From Rubrivivax sp. (GTDB lineage Bacteria > Pseudomonadota > Gammaproteobacteria > Burkholderiales > Burkholderiaceae_C), in NCBI GenBank assembly GCA_019635315.1, contig JAHBZT010000001.1, positions 592,001-656,000 on the forward strand: a DNA stretch of 64,000 nucleotides, in the 5' to 3' direction. The notes under the pieces were generated by a model. The model was not told where the DNA came from. It saw only the letters and a list, made by a program, of their open reading frames with translations, and did not search any database. A program made the position numbers and the translations under genes. Positions 25,330 through 34,952 of the stretch are shown here, piece by piece (positions within the stretch are counted from its first letter, which is position 1; every line of letters starts with the position of its first letter).

Positions 25330-26541
25330 TCATCTCAGCCCGAACATCATTCGCCGCGCCAGCCAGTCGCGCAGCGGCGGCAGCGCCTGCAGCGCGGCCA
25401 GGCCCAGGCCGCGCGCGCCGGCGGCGCCCGGCAGCTGCCAGGTGAAGCTGCGCGCCAGGAAGTCGGTGACGGCGATCGTGCCCCAGCGGTCGGGTGCGCG
25501 CGCCCACTCCACGCGCTTCAGCGCGGCGTCCAGGTCCTGCGCCCAGCGCAGCGCGTCGACCAGCGCGAAGGCGTCGCGCAGGCCCAGGTTGAGGCCCTGG
25601 CCGGCCACCGGGTGCAGCGTCTGCGCGGCATTGCCGATGCGCACCTGGCGGCCCTGCACCAGCGTGCGCTCGGCATTCAGCCCGAGCGCGAAGTCCTTCA
25701 GCGGCGAGACGGCCACGATGCGCCCGGCCTCGGGCGGGAAGACGGTGGCCAGCACCGCGGCGCGCTGGGCGTCGGTCAGCTCGCGCACCGGGTCGTCGTC
25801 GCGCGCCACGCACCAAACCAGCGCGGCGCGCCGGTCCGCCGCCGCGTCGTCGCCGGCCCCCGGCAGCGGCGGCAGCGGCAGCAGGGCCGCTGGACCATGC
25901 CGCGTGAAGCGCTCGAAGGCCACGCCGCGCGGCGCGCCCTGCAGCGTGACCGTGCCGACCCAGGCCGTCTGCGCATAGTCGTGGGCCAGCGCCTTGCGTG
26001 CCTGGTCGGCGAAGACGCCGCCTTCGGCCACCACCGCCAGGTCGAAGGGCTCGGCGATGCCGGCGTCGACCTCCACGCCGCCGGGCAATGCCTTCAGCGC
26101 CGCCACCGGCGCGCCGAAGCGCGTGGCCAGCCGCTCGGGCGCGGCCGCCGCGGCGCCCAGCCAGGCCTGCTGCAGCGGCGCGACCAGCGCGCCGTAGCTC
26201 AGCACCGCGCCGAGCTGCGGCACCGCCAGCGACTGCGCGCCGATGCGCACCGCGGCCTCGCCGAGCAGGCCGCTGAGCGTGGGCGGCGCCTGCGAGACAT
26301 GCACTTCGCGGATCGGCTCGGCGGCCGCCGCCGGCCAGCAGCCCAGGCGCTGCAGGAACTGCAGGCTGCCCAGCGACAGCGCCAGCGTGCGCGGGTCCGC
26401 GCCCATGTCGCGGTCCGCCGGGCGCGCGTCGAACAGCGTGATGCGCGCGTGCGGCAGCAGCCGTGACGCGTGCAGCGCCAGCGCCAGCCCCACCGGGCCC
26501 GCGCCGACCACCGCGATGCGCCATGCCGTCGTGCCTGTCAT
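25330..26541 (-). CDS. UbiH/UbiF-family FAD-dependent hydroxylase
   Basis: 403-aa flavin monooxygenase of the ubiquinone-biosynthesis hydroxylase family. The Rossmann motif is VVGAGPVGLALALHASR, the second FAD motif is GNAAQTLHPVAGQGLNLGLR, and ADPRTLALSLGSLQFL is typical of UbiH/VisC proteins. It probably hydroxylates a ring position in ubiquinone synthesis; which carbon cannot be assigned from sequence. The start at 26541 immediately precedes the nucleotide-binding segment. It may be transcribed with the upstream hydrolase gene, though a 9-bp hairpin lies between them. Confidence 0.88.
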   Translation of the reverse strand: MTGTTAWRIAVVGAGPVGLALALHASRLLPHARITLFDARPADRDMGADPRTLALSLGSLQFLQRLGCWPAAAAEPIREVHVSQAPPTLSGLLGEAAVRIGAQSLAVPQLGAVLSYGALVAPLQQAWLGAAAAAPERLATRFGAPVAALKALPGGVEVDAGIAEPFDLAVVAEGGVFADQARKALAHDYAQTAWVGTVTLQGAPRGVAFERFTRHGPAALLPLPPLPGAGDDAAADRRAALVWCVARDDDPVRELTDAQRAAVLATVFPPEAGRIVAVSPLKDFALGLNAERTLVQGRQVRIGNAAQTLHPVAGQGLNLGLRDAFALVDALRWAQDLDAALKRVEWARAPDRWGTIAVTDFLARSFTWQLPGAAGARGLGLAALQALPPLRDWLARRMMFGLR

Positions 26542-26609
26542 GCGGCGATTATTCCGCGCGGCGGCACGCGGCGCCGGGGCCTCGCCGCCGATGTCGAGCC
26601 GCGTGACGT

Positions 26610-26635
26610 GCCGCCCGTTCCCAAGGACGGGCGGC
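26610..26635 (-). terminator. 9-bp perfect hairpin after the BAAT-like hydrolase gene
   Basis: GCCGCCCGT and ACGGGCGGC separated by eight bases, 8 bases after the stop of the hydrolase gene on the minus strand. No U-tract follows, so it may be a processing or stabilising stem rather than a Rho-independent terminator. Confidence 0.4.
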
Positions 26636-26642
26636 GCGTCGC

Positions 26643-28070
26643 CTACTGCGGCAGCGGCCCCAGCGTGCGCCGCAGGAAGGCCTGCAGCTCGCGCACGACC
26701 TCGGCCTGCGCACGGGCATTGGCCTCGGGCGTGCCGCCCATCTTGCTGGGGCCGGCGTTGTACTGCGTGGTCGGGCTCCAGCCATGGCCGCCGAGCGCAT
26801 GCCCGGCGTCGCGGAAGACCAGCGCCACCGTCTCGCGCCCGGCGCGCCGGCGTGCCTCGGCGATGGCCTCGGTCATCGAGCCCGAGTCCCAGACCTGGTC
26901 GTCGTGCGCGCCCGCGACGAAGACCGGCACGGCGATCCGCTCGACCGGGATGCGCGCCGCGGCCACGCGCTCGGCGCCGGCGGCCGCGCGCCCGCGGTCC
27001 TGCGGGCGGCGCAGGCGCACCTCGCGGCCGGTGGAGAAGCCGGCGATCTCCTCGGCCATGCCGACATAGGGCACGAAGGCATAGGGCTCGCCCTTCCACG
27101 CGAACGACGCGCGCCGGCCCGGCTCCACGCCCGGGCCCCAGCCTTCCCAGACCACGTCGCTGGGCACGATGCCGGCCACCGCGCGCAGCCACGGAAAGCG
27201 CAGCCCGGCGAGCAGCGCGAATTCCGCGCCCTTGGAGGTGCCGACGATGCCGATGCGCGCGGCGTCCACCTCCGGCTGCGCGGCCAGCCAGTCGTGCGCG
27301 GCCTGCAGGCGGTCGACCGGGATGTCGGCAAAGGCCGGCGGCAGCGCCGGCAGCTCGGGCGCCATCGGTCCCTGCGGGCCGAAGCGCGGCGGCGAGTAGT
27401 ACGGCAGCGCCAGCACCGCATAACCGCGGCTGGCCCAGGCCGGCGCGTCGAAGGTGATCACCGAGCCGCCTTCGGAACCGCCCAGCAGGATCAGCGCCGG
27501 GCGTTTGCCGCCGCCGGGCAGCGTGGCGAAGACCGCGCCGGGGAAGGGCTCGGCGGCGCGGCGCTGCACCTGCGGCGAACGGTCGCGCAGCGTCAGCAGC
27601 TGCTCGGCGACGACGCGGCCCTCGTGCAGCGCCTGCAGCCGCACCTGGTTCGGCTGCAGTTCGGCGGCCGCTGCGGCCACGGCGGCCGCTGCGCCTTCGG
27701 CCGGCGTCATCGACCAGAACAGGCCGCGCAGGTCGGCGCCGCTCCAAGGCGCGCGCAGCGGCACGGCCGTCGCGAGGTCGATGCGGCCGTCGGCGCCGGC
27801 GCGGTACACCGCCTCGGCGGCATAGGGACGTTCGGCGCCGCTCCACTCGCGCACGCGGCGCTGGCTGCGCAGCGTGATCTCACTGCCCGGCGCGAGCCCG
27901 TCGAGCACGATGGCCACCGGGTCGGCGGCGACCGGCAGCTCGGGGCCCGGCCGGACCTCGAAGCGCTGCGCCGCGGCGGGCAGCGCGGCCAGCAGCGTGG
28001 CGGCGGCCAGCGTGGTGGTGATGCGCCGGCGCATCGGCGACGCGACGAAGGGGGGTGGGGATGTCGTCAT
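26643..28070 (-). CDS. exported acyl-CoA thioesterase/BAAT C-terminal-like alpha/beta hydrolase
   Basis: 475-aa secreted hydrolase. A signal peptide ([20 protein letters not shown]) begins at the second Met (28034), which may be the true start. An N-terminal beta-rich thioesterase/amino-acid-N-acyltransferase-like domain (about 35-160) precedes an alpha/beta hydrolase with the nucleophile in [15 protein letters not shown], the acid near [11 protein letters not shown] and the His in [11 protein letters not shown]. This architecture matches bile-acid-CoA:amino-acid acyltransferase/acyl-CoA thioesterases. The export signal means its natural substrate is outside the cytoplasm; which ester is unknown. 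Confidence 0.83.
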   Translation of the reverse strand: MTTSPPPFVASPMRRRITTTLAAATLLAALPAAAQRFEVRPGPELPVAADPVAIVLDGLAPGSEITLRSQRRVREWSGAERPYAAEAVYRAGADGRIDLATAVPLRAPWSGADLRGLFWSMTPAEGAAAAVAAAAAELQPNQVRLQALHEGRVVAEQLLTLRDRSPQVQRRAAEPFPGAVFATLPGGGKRPALILLGGSEGGSVITFDAPAWASRGYAVLALPYYSPPRFGPQGPMAPELPALPPAFADIPVDRLQAAHDWLAAQPEVDAARIGIVGTSKGAEFALLAGLRFPWLRAVAGIVPSDVVWEGWGPGVEPGRRASFAWKGEPYAFVPYVGMAEEIAGFSTGREVRLRRPQDRGRAAAGAERVAAARIPVERIAVPVFVAGAHDDQVWDSGSMTEAIAEARRRAGRETVALVFRDAGHALGGHGWSPTTQYNAGPSKMGGTPEANARAQAEVVRELQAFLRRTLGPLPQ

Positions 28071-28197
28071 GGCGCGCAGGATAGGCGGCCCGGCCGCCGC
28101 GGGCCGCCAGGGCGCGACGAGCGGCGAGCCGGCACGACGAATGGCCGCCAGGGCGCGCCGGTGGTGCGCGTGGTGCCGCGCCGGCCCGCCGCCCGCG

Positions 28198-28869
28198 TCA
28201 GGCGAACGTGACCCAGTCGCGCCGCTGCGGGTCGTCCAGGTGCGGCAGGTGGTTGTAGGCCACCAGCATGTGGCGCCTGGGCGTGAAGGCGAATTCGGTC
28301 AGCGCGCTGTTGCGGATGCGCATGTTGAGCTCGATCACCGTGGCCGGCGGCGCCGCCAGCACCTGCGCCACCGCGGTGGCGATGGGGCCGCCGCTGGAGA
28401 CGACCAGTACCTGCTGGCCGTGGTGGCGCTCGCGCACATGGTCCAGCGCGCCGGTGACGCCGGCGACGAAGTCGCGCCAGCTCGGCATGCCCTCGGGCTG
28501 CGTCTGGCCGGCCATCCAGCGCGTCAGCGCCTCGCGCAGCAGCCGGAAATGCGCGCGGTAGACCTCGGCCGAGTCGGGTGCCGCCAGCGGGCCTGCGTGC
28601 ACGGTGCGGATCAGCGCCTCGCTGTCGTATTCGTTCAGCCCCGGCCAGACCAGCGGCTCGGGCAGGCCGCCCAGGCCCTCGGCGATGGCCGCGGCGGACT
28701 GCGCGTGGCGGCGCAGCGAGCCGTGCAGCACGGCGTCGAAGCGCTGGCCGCGCGCGGCGAACCATTCGCCCAAGGCGCGGCACTGGCGCGTGCCGAGCTC
28801 GCTCAGCTGGTCGTAGTCCGCGGCGCCGAACGAGGCCTGGCCATGGCGCACGAGCATCAGGGTTCCCAT
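28198..28869 (-). CDS. histidine phosphatase superfamily protein
   Basis: 223-aa protein of the phosphoglycerate-mutase-like branch. The catalytic motif [12 protein letters not shown] lies at the N-terminus, and the second arginine and histidine are in [13 protein letters not shown] and [14 protein letters not shown]. The SGGP variant replaces the more common SHGG, so the second conserved His is not in its usual place. It may act on a small phosphoester; specificity is unknown. The start could be 28878. The gap upstream of the BAAT-like gene (28071-28197) contains no gene. Confidence 0.82.
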   Translation of the reverse strand: MGTLMLVRHGQASFGAADYDQLSELGTRQCRALGEWFAARGQRFDAVLHGSLRRHAQSAAAIAEGLGGLPEPLVWPGLNEYDSEALIRTVHAGPLAAPDSAEVYRAHFRLLREALTRWMAGQTQPEGMPSWRDFVAGVTGALDHVRERHHGQQVLVVSSGGPIATAVAQVLAAPPATVIELNMRIRNSALTEFAFTPRRHMLVAYNHLPHLDDPQRRDWVTFA

Positions 28870-28989
28870 CGGGCGCATTGTCGGGCGCGGGGGCTGCCCC
28901 GCATGTCGCCGGGGCGACCTTGCCGGCGTCGCGGCGGCGGGGCTGCGCTACGCTTGCAGGCTTTCCCTTCAAGAGAAGCGCCGAAGACC

Positions 28990-29970
28990 ATGATCTACCG
29001 CCGACTCGGCCGCGCCGGTGTGCGCGTCAGTGCCCTCTCGCTGGGCTCCTGGGTGACCTACCACAACCAGGTCGATACCGGCGCCGCCGTCGAGATGATG
29101 GCCGCCGCCTACGACGCCGGGGTCAACTTCTTCGACAACGCCGAGGTCTACGCCGGCGGCCGCAGCGAGCAGATCATGGGCGCGGCGCTCAAGCAGCTGG
29201 GCTGGCCGCGGCTGAACTACCTGGTGTCGACCAAATTCTTCTGGGGCCTGGACCGCAGCGGCGAGGCCGTCAACCGGCGCGACACGCTCAACCGCAAATA
29301 CCTGATGCAGGCCATCGACGGGTCCTTGCGCCGCTTCGGCCTGGAGCACATCGACCTGATCTACTGCCACCGCCCCGACCCGCACACCCCGGTGGAGGAG
29401 ACGGCGCGTGCGATGAACGACATCATCGACCAGGGCAAGGCGCTGTACTGGGGCACCAGCGAGTGGAGTGCGGCCGACATCCGTGCCGCCTGGGAGGTGG
29501 CCGAGCGCCACGGCTGGCACAAGCCGGTGATGGAACAGCCCGAATACCACCTGTTCCACCGCAAGCGCGTCGAGCAGGAGTACGCGCGCCTGTACGAGGA
29601 CACCGGCCTGGGCCTGACGACCTGGAGCCCGCTGGCCAGCGGGCTGCTGACCGGCAAATACCGCGCCGGCGTGCCCGAGGGCAGCCGCGGTGCGCTGGAG
29701 AACATGGCCTTCCTGCGCGAGCGGCTGACCGATGCGGCGAAGAATGCCGCGGTCGCCAAGCTGGAGACCATCGCCGCCGAACTGGGCGCGACGACGGCGC
29801 AGCTGGCCATCGCCTGGGTGGCGAAGAACCCGCGCGTGTCCACCGTGATCACCGGCGCCTCGCGCATGGAGCAGCTGCAGTCCAACCTGGGCGCGGTGGC
29901 GCTGCTGGAGAAGCTGACGCCCGAGGTGCTGGCGCGCATCGACGAGGTCACGGCCGGCCTGGCCGACTGA
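28990..29970 (+). CDS. aldo/keto reductase (Kv-beta/AKR6-like)
   Basis: 326-aa NADPH-dependent TIM-barrel oxidoreductase. The catalytic tetrad is visible: Asp and Tyr in [11 protein letters not shown], Lys in LVSTKFFW and His in [10 protein letters not shown]. The [27 protein letters not shown] and [13 protein letters not shown] segments match the potassium-channel beta-subunit-like branch. No channel is nearby, so it is probably a free carbonyl reductase. The gene is solitary on the plus strand and nearly meets the convergent hydrolase gene (13 bases). Confidence 0.93.
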   Translation: MIYRRLGRAGVRVSALSLGSWVTYHNQVDTGAAVEMMAAAYDAGVNFFDNAEVYAGGRSEQIMGAALKQLGWPRLNYLVSTKFFWGLDRSGEAVNRRDTLNRKYLMQAIDGSLRRFGLEHIDLIYCHRPDPHTPVEETARAMNDIIDQGKALYWGTSEWSAADIRAAWEVAERHGWHKPVMEQPEYHLFHRKRVEQEYARLYEDTGLGLTTWSPLASGLLTGKYRAGVPEGSRGALENMAFLRERLTDAAKNAAVAKLETIAAELGATTAQLAIAWVAKNPRVSTVITGASRMEQLQSNLGAVALLEKLTPEVLARIDEVTAGLAD

Positions 29971-29983
29971 CCGCGACGGCGCC

Positions 29984-30769
29984 TCAGCCGCGGTGGCGGC
30001 GCAGGAAGTCGACCGCCGCGGCGATCACCGCCGCGGGCTGGTCGCGATGCGGCGAATGGCCGCAGCGCGGCAGTTCCAGCAGTTCGGTCTGCGGCACGCG
30101 GCGCGCGATGCCGCGGATCTGCTCCAGCGTGCCGTATTCGTCGTCCAGGCCCTGGATCGCGAGCAGCGGCGCGCTGATGGTCGCGATCTCGGCTTCGATG
30201 TTCCAGCCGCGGAAGGCGGGGTCCAGCCAGATGTCGTTCCAGCCCCAGAAGGCCGAATCGGGGTCGGCGTGGTGGCGCGCCAGGCGGGCGCGCAGGTCGC
30301 CTTCCAGATAGGCCCGGCGCGCCTGCTCGATGCTGGCGACGGACACCGGCTCGACCAGGATGTGCGGCGCCATCACCACGCAGCCCGCGACCGGGAACCG
30401 CGCCGCATGCAGCAAGGCGATCGAGCCGCCGTCGCTGTGGCCCAGCAGCCAGGGCGGGGTCGTGACCCCAAGCGCGCGCAGGAGCGCCGGCAGCAGCTCG
30501 AAGGCCTGGCGGTGCATGAAGTCCGGCGCCCAGTGTTCGCCCGCCGCCCGCGGCGTGCTGCGGCCGTAGCCGGGGCGCGAATACACCAGGCCGCGGCAGC
30601 CGGTCGCCGCGCACAGGCGGTCCGGGAAGTCGCGCCACATCGACACCGAGCCCAGGCCCTCGTGCAGGAACACGAGCAGCGGTGCGGCGGCCTCGTCGCC
30701 TGTCCAGCGGTGCTCGATGCGCAGCGTGCGGCCGCCGGTTTCGAGGTCGACGAAGGACGCCCCGCTCAT
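29984..30769 (-). CDS. alpha/beta fold hydrolase
   Basis: 261-aa hydrolase with the oxyanion segment FLHEGLGSVSMWRDFP, nucleophile elbow LLGHSDGGSIALL (GHSDG), catalytic Asp in IQGLDDEYGT and His in RCGHSPHRDQP. The YSRPGYGRS motif is common in esterases and C-C hydrolases. Its ATG overlaps the stop of the upstream FNT channel gene, so the two form a unit. Substrate unknown. Confidence 0.88.
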   Translation of the reverse strand: MSGASFVDLETGGRTLRIEHRWTGDEAAAPLLVFLHEGLGSVSMWRDFPDRLCAATGCRGLVYSRPGYGRSTPRAAGEHWAPDFMHRQAFELLPALLRALGVTTPPWLLGHSDGGSIALLHAARFPVAGCVVMAPHILVEPVSVASIEQARRAYLEGDLRARLARHHADPDSAFWGWNDIWLDPAFRGWNIEAEIATISAPLLAIQGLDDEYGTLEQIRGIARRVPQTELLELPRCGHSPHRDQPAAVIAAAVDFLRRHRG

Positions 30770-31608
30770 CGCGCCGGCCGCAGGTAGATCACCCAATACA
30801 CCAGCGCCACCAGCACGCTGCCGCCGACGATGTTGCCGGCGATCACCGGCACCAGGTTGGCCGCCATGTCGGCCAGCGTGATCGGCGCGCCCAGCAGTGC
30901 GGCCAGCGGGAAGAAGTAGAGGTTGGCGACCGAGTGCTCGAAGCCGGCGGCGACGAAGGCCGTCACCGGAAAGACCACGGCAACCACCTTGTCGACGACG
31001 CTGCGCCCGGCCATCGCCATCCACACCGCCATGCACACCAGCACGTTGCACAGCACGCCACGGAAGAAGGCCTCGGAGGCCGGCAGCTGCACCTTGGCCA
31101 GCGCAATGCGCTGCACCGCATCGCCGACCGCGCCGCCATTCAGCGCGCCATGGCCGGCCCAGAAGGCGAGCAGCGCGACGCCGGCCGCGCCGACCAGGTT
31201 GGCCACCAGCGCGACCCCCCAGTTGCGCAGCACCTCGGCGCTGCCGATGCGGCGCGCCGCCCAGGCCATCGCGAGCAGGTTGTTGCCGGTGAACAGTTCG
31301 GCGCCCGCCACCGTGACCAGCACCAGGCCGAGCGAGAAGACCAGCCCGCCCAGCAGGCGTTGCGCGGCAAAGCCCAGCGTCGCATCGGCCGCGACCAGCG
31401 TGAACATCAGCGAGCCCAGCGCGATAAAGGCGCCGGCCAGCACGCCCAGCAGCGCCAGCGTCAGCAGCGGCAGCCGCGCCTTCGCGACGCCGACGTCCTG
31501 TACGCGCGCGGCGATCTCGCGCGGGGCGTAGGCATCGGTGCCGAAGAGCGGCTGGGGCGGCGGAGCCGCCGCTGGTGGTTGCGGTTTCGCGTCGGGCGCA
31601 GGTGGCAT
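30766..31608 (-). CDS. formate/nitrite transporter (FNT) family channel
   Basis: 280-aa membrane protein with six predicted helices. A Pro-rich N-terminal tail (about 20 residues) precedes the FNT core. AGAELFTGNNLLAMAWA and FVAAGFEHSVANLYFFPLAA are the family signatures that line the pentameric pore, including the central His. Formate, nitrite, or hydrosulfide are possible substrates. With a sulfur-oxidation island nearby, HS- is worth noting, but the gene is not linked to it. It starts 74 bases after the tRNA-Phe on the same strand. Confidence 0.9.
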   Translation of the reverse strand: MPPAPDAKPQPPAAAPPPQPLFGTDAYAPREIAARVQDVGVAKARLPLLTLALLGVLAGAFIALGSLMFTLVAADATLGFAAQRLLGGLVFSLGLVLVTVAGAELFTGNNLLAMAWAARRIGSAEVLRNWGVALVANLVGAAGVALLAFWAGHGALNGGAVGDAVQRIALAKVQLPASEAFFRGVLCNVLVCMAVWMAMAGRSVVDKVVAVVFPVTAFVAAGFEHSVANLYFFPLAALLGAPITLADMAANLVPVIAGNIVGGSVLVALVYWVIYLRPAR

Positions 31609-31635
31609 GGCGCGAGTATCGGGGAGCGCAACGAC

Positions 31636-31667
31636 GAAGGGCCCGCAGCGCGAGCGGCGGGCCCTTC
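31636..31667 (-). terminator. 11-bp perfect hairpin downstream of tRNA-Phe
   Basis: GAAGGGCCCGC and GCGGGCCCTTC with a 10-base loop, 14 bases beyond the tRNA 3' end and before the FNT start. On the minus strand it is followed by GTCGTTGCG, a weak U-tract. Likely the tRNA transcription terminator. Confidence 0.5.
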
Positions 31668-31681
31668 GGGTGTGACGTGGC

Positions 31682-31757
31682 TGGTGGCCTGGGGCGGAAT
31701 CGAACCACCGACACGCGGATTTTCAATCCGCTGCTCTACCAACTGAGCTACCAGGCC
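31682..31757 (-). tRNA. tRNA-Phe (GAA)
   Basis: A complete 76-nt cloverleaf reads on the minus strand. The acceptor GGCCTGG pairs with CCAGGCC, followed by discriminator A and an encoded CCA. The D arm is GCTC-AGTTGGTA-GAGC. The anticodon arm is GCGGA-TTGAAAA-TCCGC with anticodon GAA at its centre. The variable loop is GTGTC and the T arm GGTGG-TTCGATT-CCGCC. All stems pair perfectly. It stands alone between the ntrX-like gene and the FNT channel gene. Confidence 0.97.
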
Positions 31758-31880
31758 GAGCCGCGCAGTATAGCGTGGCCGGGCCGGCAGACGGCTGCCG
31801 CGGCAGCCTCCCCGGGCTTGCCGGCCGCGCTCGCGCCGCGCCCGCGTACCGCCGCACGAATTCGATGGTCGAGGCCGCCG

Positions 31881-32621
31881 TCAGCCCCCGCCGCGCCGGT
31901 TGCGCGTCAGGTCCACGCCCAGCTGCTTGAGCTTGCGGTACAGGTGGGTGCGCTCCAGGCCGGTCTTCTCGGCCACGCGCGTCATCGAGCCGCCTTCCTT
32001 GGCGAGGTGGAACTCGAAGTAGCTCTTCTCGAACGCGTCGCGCGCCTCGCGCAGCGGGCGGTCGAGGTCGAAGCTCTGCTCGGCGCGCAGGCCGTCGCCG
32101 GCGGCCGCGCCGGCGACCTGGCCCGCCATGCCGGGCGCGCCCGGCACGCCGATGCCGGCGGCCGTGGCGGCCAGCGCGCTGGCCGGCGGCAGGCCGTCGT
32201 AGGCAGGTCCGGCGCCGTTGTCGCCGCGCAGCGGCGCGCCGCCGGGCGCACGCTGCGCCGGCTTGGCCAGCGTCTGCTCGACCGCGCGCAGCAGCTTCTG
32301 CAGCGTGATCGGCTTTTCCAGGAACGCGCTGGCGCCGAACTTGGTCGCCTCGACCGCGGTGTCGATGGTGCCGTGGCCGCTCATCATGATCACCGGCATC
32401 GCGAGCTGGCCGCTCGCGGACCATTCCTTCAGCAGCGTGATGCCGTCCACGTCGGGCATCCAGATGTCCAGCAGCACCAGGTCCGGGCGCAGCGATTCGC
32501 GCACCTGGCGCGCCTGCGCGGCGTTCTCCGCCAGCTCGACGGTGTGGCCCTCGTCGGTGAGGATCTCGGAGAGCAGCGCGCGGATGCCGAGCTCGTCGTC
32601 TACGACCAGGATGGTTGCCAT
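31881..32621 (-). CDS. NtrX-like response regulator lacking the AAA+ domain
   Basis: 246-aa response regulator. The receiver domain (residues 1-120) has the acidic pair VVDDE, phospho-acceptor Asp in LVLLDIWMPDVDG, Thr/Ser in IMMSGHGT and Lys in LEKPI. An Ala/Gly/Pro linker leads to a C-terminal Fis-type helix-turn-helix (TRVAEKTGLERTHLYRKLKQ). The sigma-54-contacting AAA+ domain of canonical NtrX is absent, so it cannot open sigma-54 promoters on its own; this short form is usual in Burkholderiales. It is co-transcribed with the kinase 8 bases upstream. Confidence 0.9.
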   Translation of the reverse strand: MATILVVDDELGIRALLSEILTDEGHTVELAENAAQARQVRESLRPDLVLLDIWMPDVDGITLLKEWSASGQLAMPVIMMSGHGTIDTAVEATKFGASAFLEKPITLQKLLRAVEQTLAKPAQRAPGGAPLRGDNGAGPAYDGLPPASALAATAAGIGVPGAPGMAGQVAGAAAGDGLRAEQSFDLDRPLREARDAFEKSYFEFHLAKEGGSMTRVAEKTGLERTHLYRKLKQLGVDLTRNRRGGG

Positions 32622-32629
32622 GGGCTCTG

Positions 32630-34927
32630 TCAGTGCACCCGCGACGCCGCGCCGGGGGCCGGCGCGGCGCCGGTGTCCCCGGCGGACGCCGGGGCCGCGG
32701 GGGCGGCCGCGAAGTTGGAAAATGATAGCGAAACACGGGCGCCGGTCAGCGGACCGTCGGGCTCGTCGCCGGCGTGCAGGTTGGCCGCGCGCAGCCGCGC
32801 GCCATGTTCGTCGGCGATCTTCTTGACCACCGCCAGGCCCAGCCCGGTGCCCTTGGCCTTGGTCGTGACGTAGGGCTCGAAGGCGCGCTTGAGCACCTTG
32901 TCGGCGAAGCCGGGCCCGTTGTCCAGCACCGTCAGCCGCACCGCGCGCAGGTCGCCCTGTTCGCCGCGCGCGCCGCTGACGCTGAGCTCGACCTGGCCGT
33001 CGGGCCGGTCGGCCACCGCGTCCAGCGCGTTCTGCACCAGGTTGTGCACGACCTGGCGCAGCTGCGTCGGGTCGCCCTGGATGCGCGGCAGCCCGGGCTC
33101 GACCTGCACGGTAAGCAGGCCGTTGTCCAGCGCCTGCCCGTACAGCGCGAGCACCTCGCCGACCAGCGCGCCCAGGTCCAGCGGCTGCATCTGCGCCGCC
33201 GGCAGCCGCGCATAGTCGCGGAATTCGTTGACCAGCGTCTGCATCGCCTGCACCTGGGTGACGATGGTGTTGACCGAGCGCAGCAGCAGCGCCTGGTCGG
33301 CACCTTCGAGCTTGGCCTCCAGCTTGTGGCGCAGCCGCTCGGCCGAGAGCTGGATCGGCGTCAGCGGGTTCTTGATCTCGTGCGCCAGCCGGCGCGCCAC
33401 CTCGGCCCAGGCGGCGCTGCGCTGCGCCGAGACGACCTCGGTGATGTCGTCGAAGACCATCAGCCGCATGTCGTGCGGCAGCGTCGCGCCGCGCACCAGC
33501 AGCGTCAGCGTGGCGCCGTCGCCGCGCGCGAGCTCGAAGCTCTCCTGCCAGGCGTCGCGCTCGCCGGCCTCGGGGCTGGTGGCCAGCAGTTCGAAGCGCT
33601 GCTCCACGCGCTGCGCCAGCTCCTCCAGCCCCGGCAGCTCGCCGAGGTGGCGGCCGCGCCAGGCCGACAGCGGGCGCTGCAGGATGCGCGTCGCGCCGGG
33701 GTTGACGGTGTCGATGCGGCCCTCGCGGTCGAACACGACGACGCCGGCGGTCAGCGTGTCCAGGATGGTCTGCAGCCGCGTGCGCGCACCCTCCAGCTGC
33801 AGCATGCCGCGCTGCACCTGCGCGCGCGCGTCCGACAGCTGCGAGGTCATGTCGGCGAAGCTGCGCGTCAGCCCGCCCAGTTCGTCGGCGCTCGCGAAGA
33901 CCGGCTTGGCGCGCAGGTCGCCGGCGGCGACCTGGCGCATGCCGTCGGCCAGCAGCAGCAGCGGCCGCACCAGCTGGTTGCCCAGCAGGATGGCCAGCAG
34001 CACGGCGGCGAAGACGGCCAGGATCAGCGCCAGCGTCAGCGTGCCGATGTACATGCGGCGCAGGCTGTCGCGCGCCAGCGCGCGCTGCTGGTACTCGCTG
34101 TACGCGGCCTGCACGGCCAGCGCGTTGGCGGCCAGCGCACGCGGGATCGGCTGCACCAGCATCAGGTAGCGCTCGTCGCCGGCGGCCAGCGCGATCGCGC
34201 TGCGCGGCATGCGCACCAGCGCGCGCACGCGGGGTTCGGGGCCGTCGACGGTCAGCGTGTCCTCGTCCAGCCCGTCGATCTGGCTGGCTGCGCTGAGCAT
34301 GCGCGTCTGTCGCAGCAGCGTGGGCGACGGGCGTTCGGGCGGCCCGGTGGCCGCGCTGCCGCCGGCGCTGGCCAGCAGCTGGCCGCTGGGGCCGATCAGC
34401 ACCGCCTCGCTGGCGCCGACCTGCTCGCGCAGGCGCTCCAGCTCCAGCGGCTGCAGCGCGTTGCCGGTCTCGGCCAGCCGCGAGGCGCCGGCGCGGGCCT
34501 TGTTGAGCAGGTCGTCGGCCAGCGTGTCCAGCGTGGTCTTGCCCAGCGCCAGGCCGGCGTCCAGCGCGCCGGCCAGGCGCTCGTCGAACCAGGCCTCGAT
34601 GCTGCGCGTGGCGAACTGGTAGGACACGGTGTAGATGACCAGCCCGGGCAGCATGCCGACGACAGCGAAGATGCCGGCCAGCTTGATCAGCAGCCGGGTG
34701 CCGAACTTGCCCTGGCGCAGGCGCAGCGCCAGCCGCACCGCGACCCACGCGATGACCGCCATCAGCAGCAGCGCGACGACCACGTTGACGGCGAACAGCC
34801 AGACGAAGTGGCGTTCGTAGAAGCCGCCGCCCTGGTCGCTGAACGACAGCACGAAGGCCAGCACCAGCGCCGCGCCGGTGGCGGCGACCAGCGAGACCAG
34901 CCAGGCCCAGCGTGCGGACTTGCTCAT
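32630..34927 (-). CDS. NtrY-like sensor histidine kinase
   Basis: 765-aa membrane kinase. N-terminal transmembrane helices (about 8-28, 45-65, 83-103) and a further helix near 300-325 bracket a periplasmic or extracytoplasmic sensor segment. HAMP, PAS (about 390-480) and HisKA follow, with the phospho-acceptor His in RRLAHEIKNPLTPIQLSAER. The HATPase_c boxes include QVVHNLVQNALDAV and TVLDNGPGF. It probably senses redox or nitrogen state and signals to the short NtrX-like protein. Confidence 0.93.
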   Translation of the reverse strand: MSKSARWAWLVSLVAATGAALVLAFVLSFSDQGGGFYERHFVWLFAVNVVVALLLMAVIAWVAVRLALRLRQGKFGTRLLIKLAGIFAVVGMLPGLVIYTVSYQFATRSIEAWFDERLAGALDAGLALGKTTLDTLADDLLNKARAGASRLAETGNALQPLELERLREQVGASEAVLIGPSGQLLASAGGSAATGPPERPSPTLLRQTRMLSAASQIDGLDEDTLTVDGPEPRVRALVRMPRSAIALAAGDERYLMLVQPIPRALAANALAVQAAYSEYQQRALARDSLRRMYIGTLTLALILAVFAAVLLAILLGNQLVRPLLLLADGMRQVAAGDLRAKPVFASADELGGLTRSFADMTSQLSDARAQVQRGMLQLEGARTRLQTILDTLTAGVVVFDREGRIDTVNPGATRILQRPLSAWRGRHLGELPGLEELAQRVEQRFELLATSPEAGERDAWQESFELARGDGATLTLLVRGATLPHDMRLMVFDDITEVVSAQRSAAWAEVARRLAHEIKNPLTPIQLSAERLRHKLEAKLEGADQALLLRSVNTIVTQVQAMQTLVNEFRDYARLPAAQMQPLDLGALVGEVLALYGQALDNGLLTVQVEPGLPRIQGDPTQLRQVVHNLVQNALDAVADRPDGQVELSVSGARGEQGDLRAVRLTVLDNGPGFADKVLKRAFEPYVTTKAKGTGLGLAVVKKIADEHGARLRAANLHAGDEPDGPLTGARVSLSFSNFAAAPAAPASAGDTGAAPAPGAASRVH

Positions 34928-34952
34928 CGGGCGCTCCCGGGGCGGCGGGCGT

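Noticed and set aside
28071-28197. Open frame between the BAAT-like hydrolase and the histidine phosphatase
   Set aside because: It reads through as low-complexity Arg/Pro/Ala sequence in several frames without a start signal; treated as noncoding.
31766-31880. Small gene between tRNA-Phe and the ntrX-like gene
   Set aside because: Only short GC-biased frames without start signals were found.
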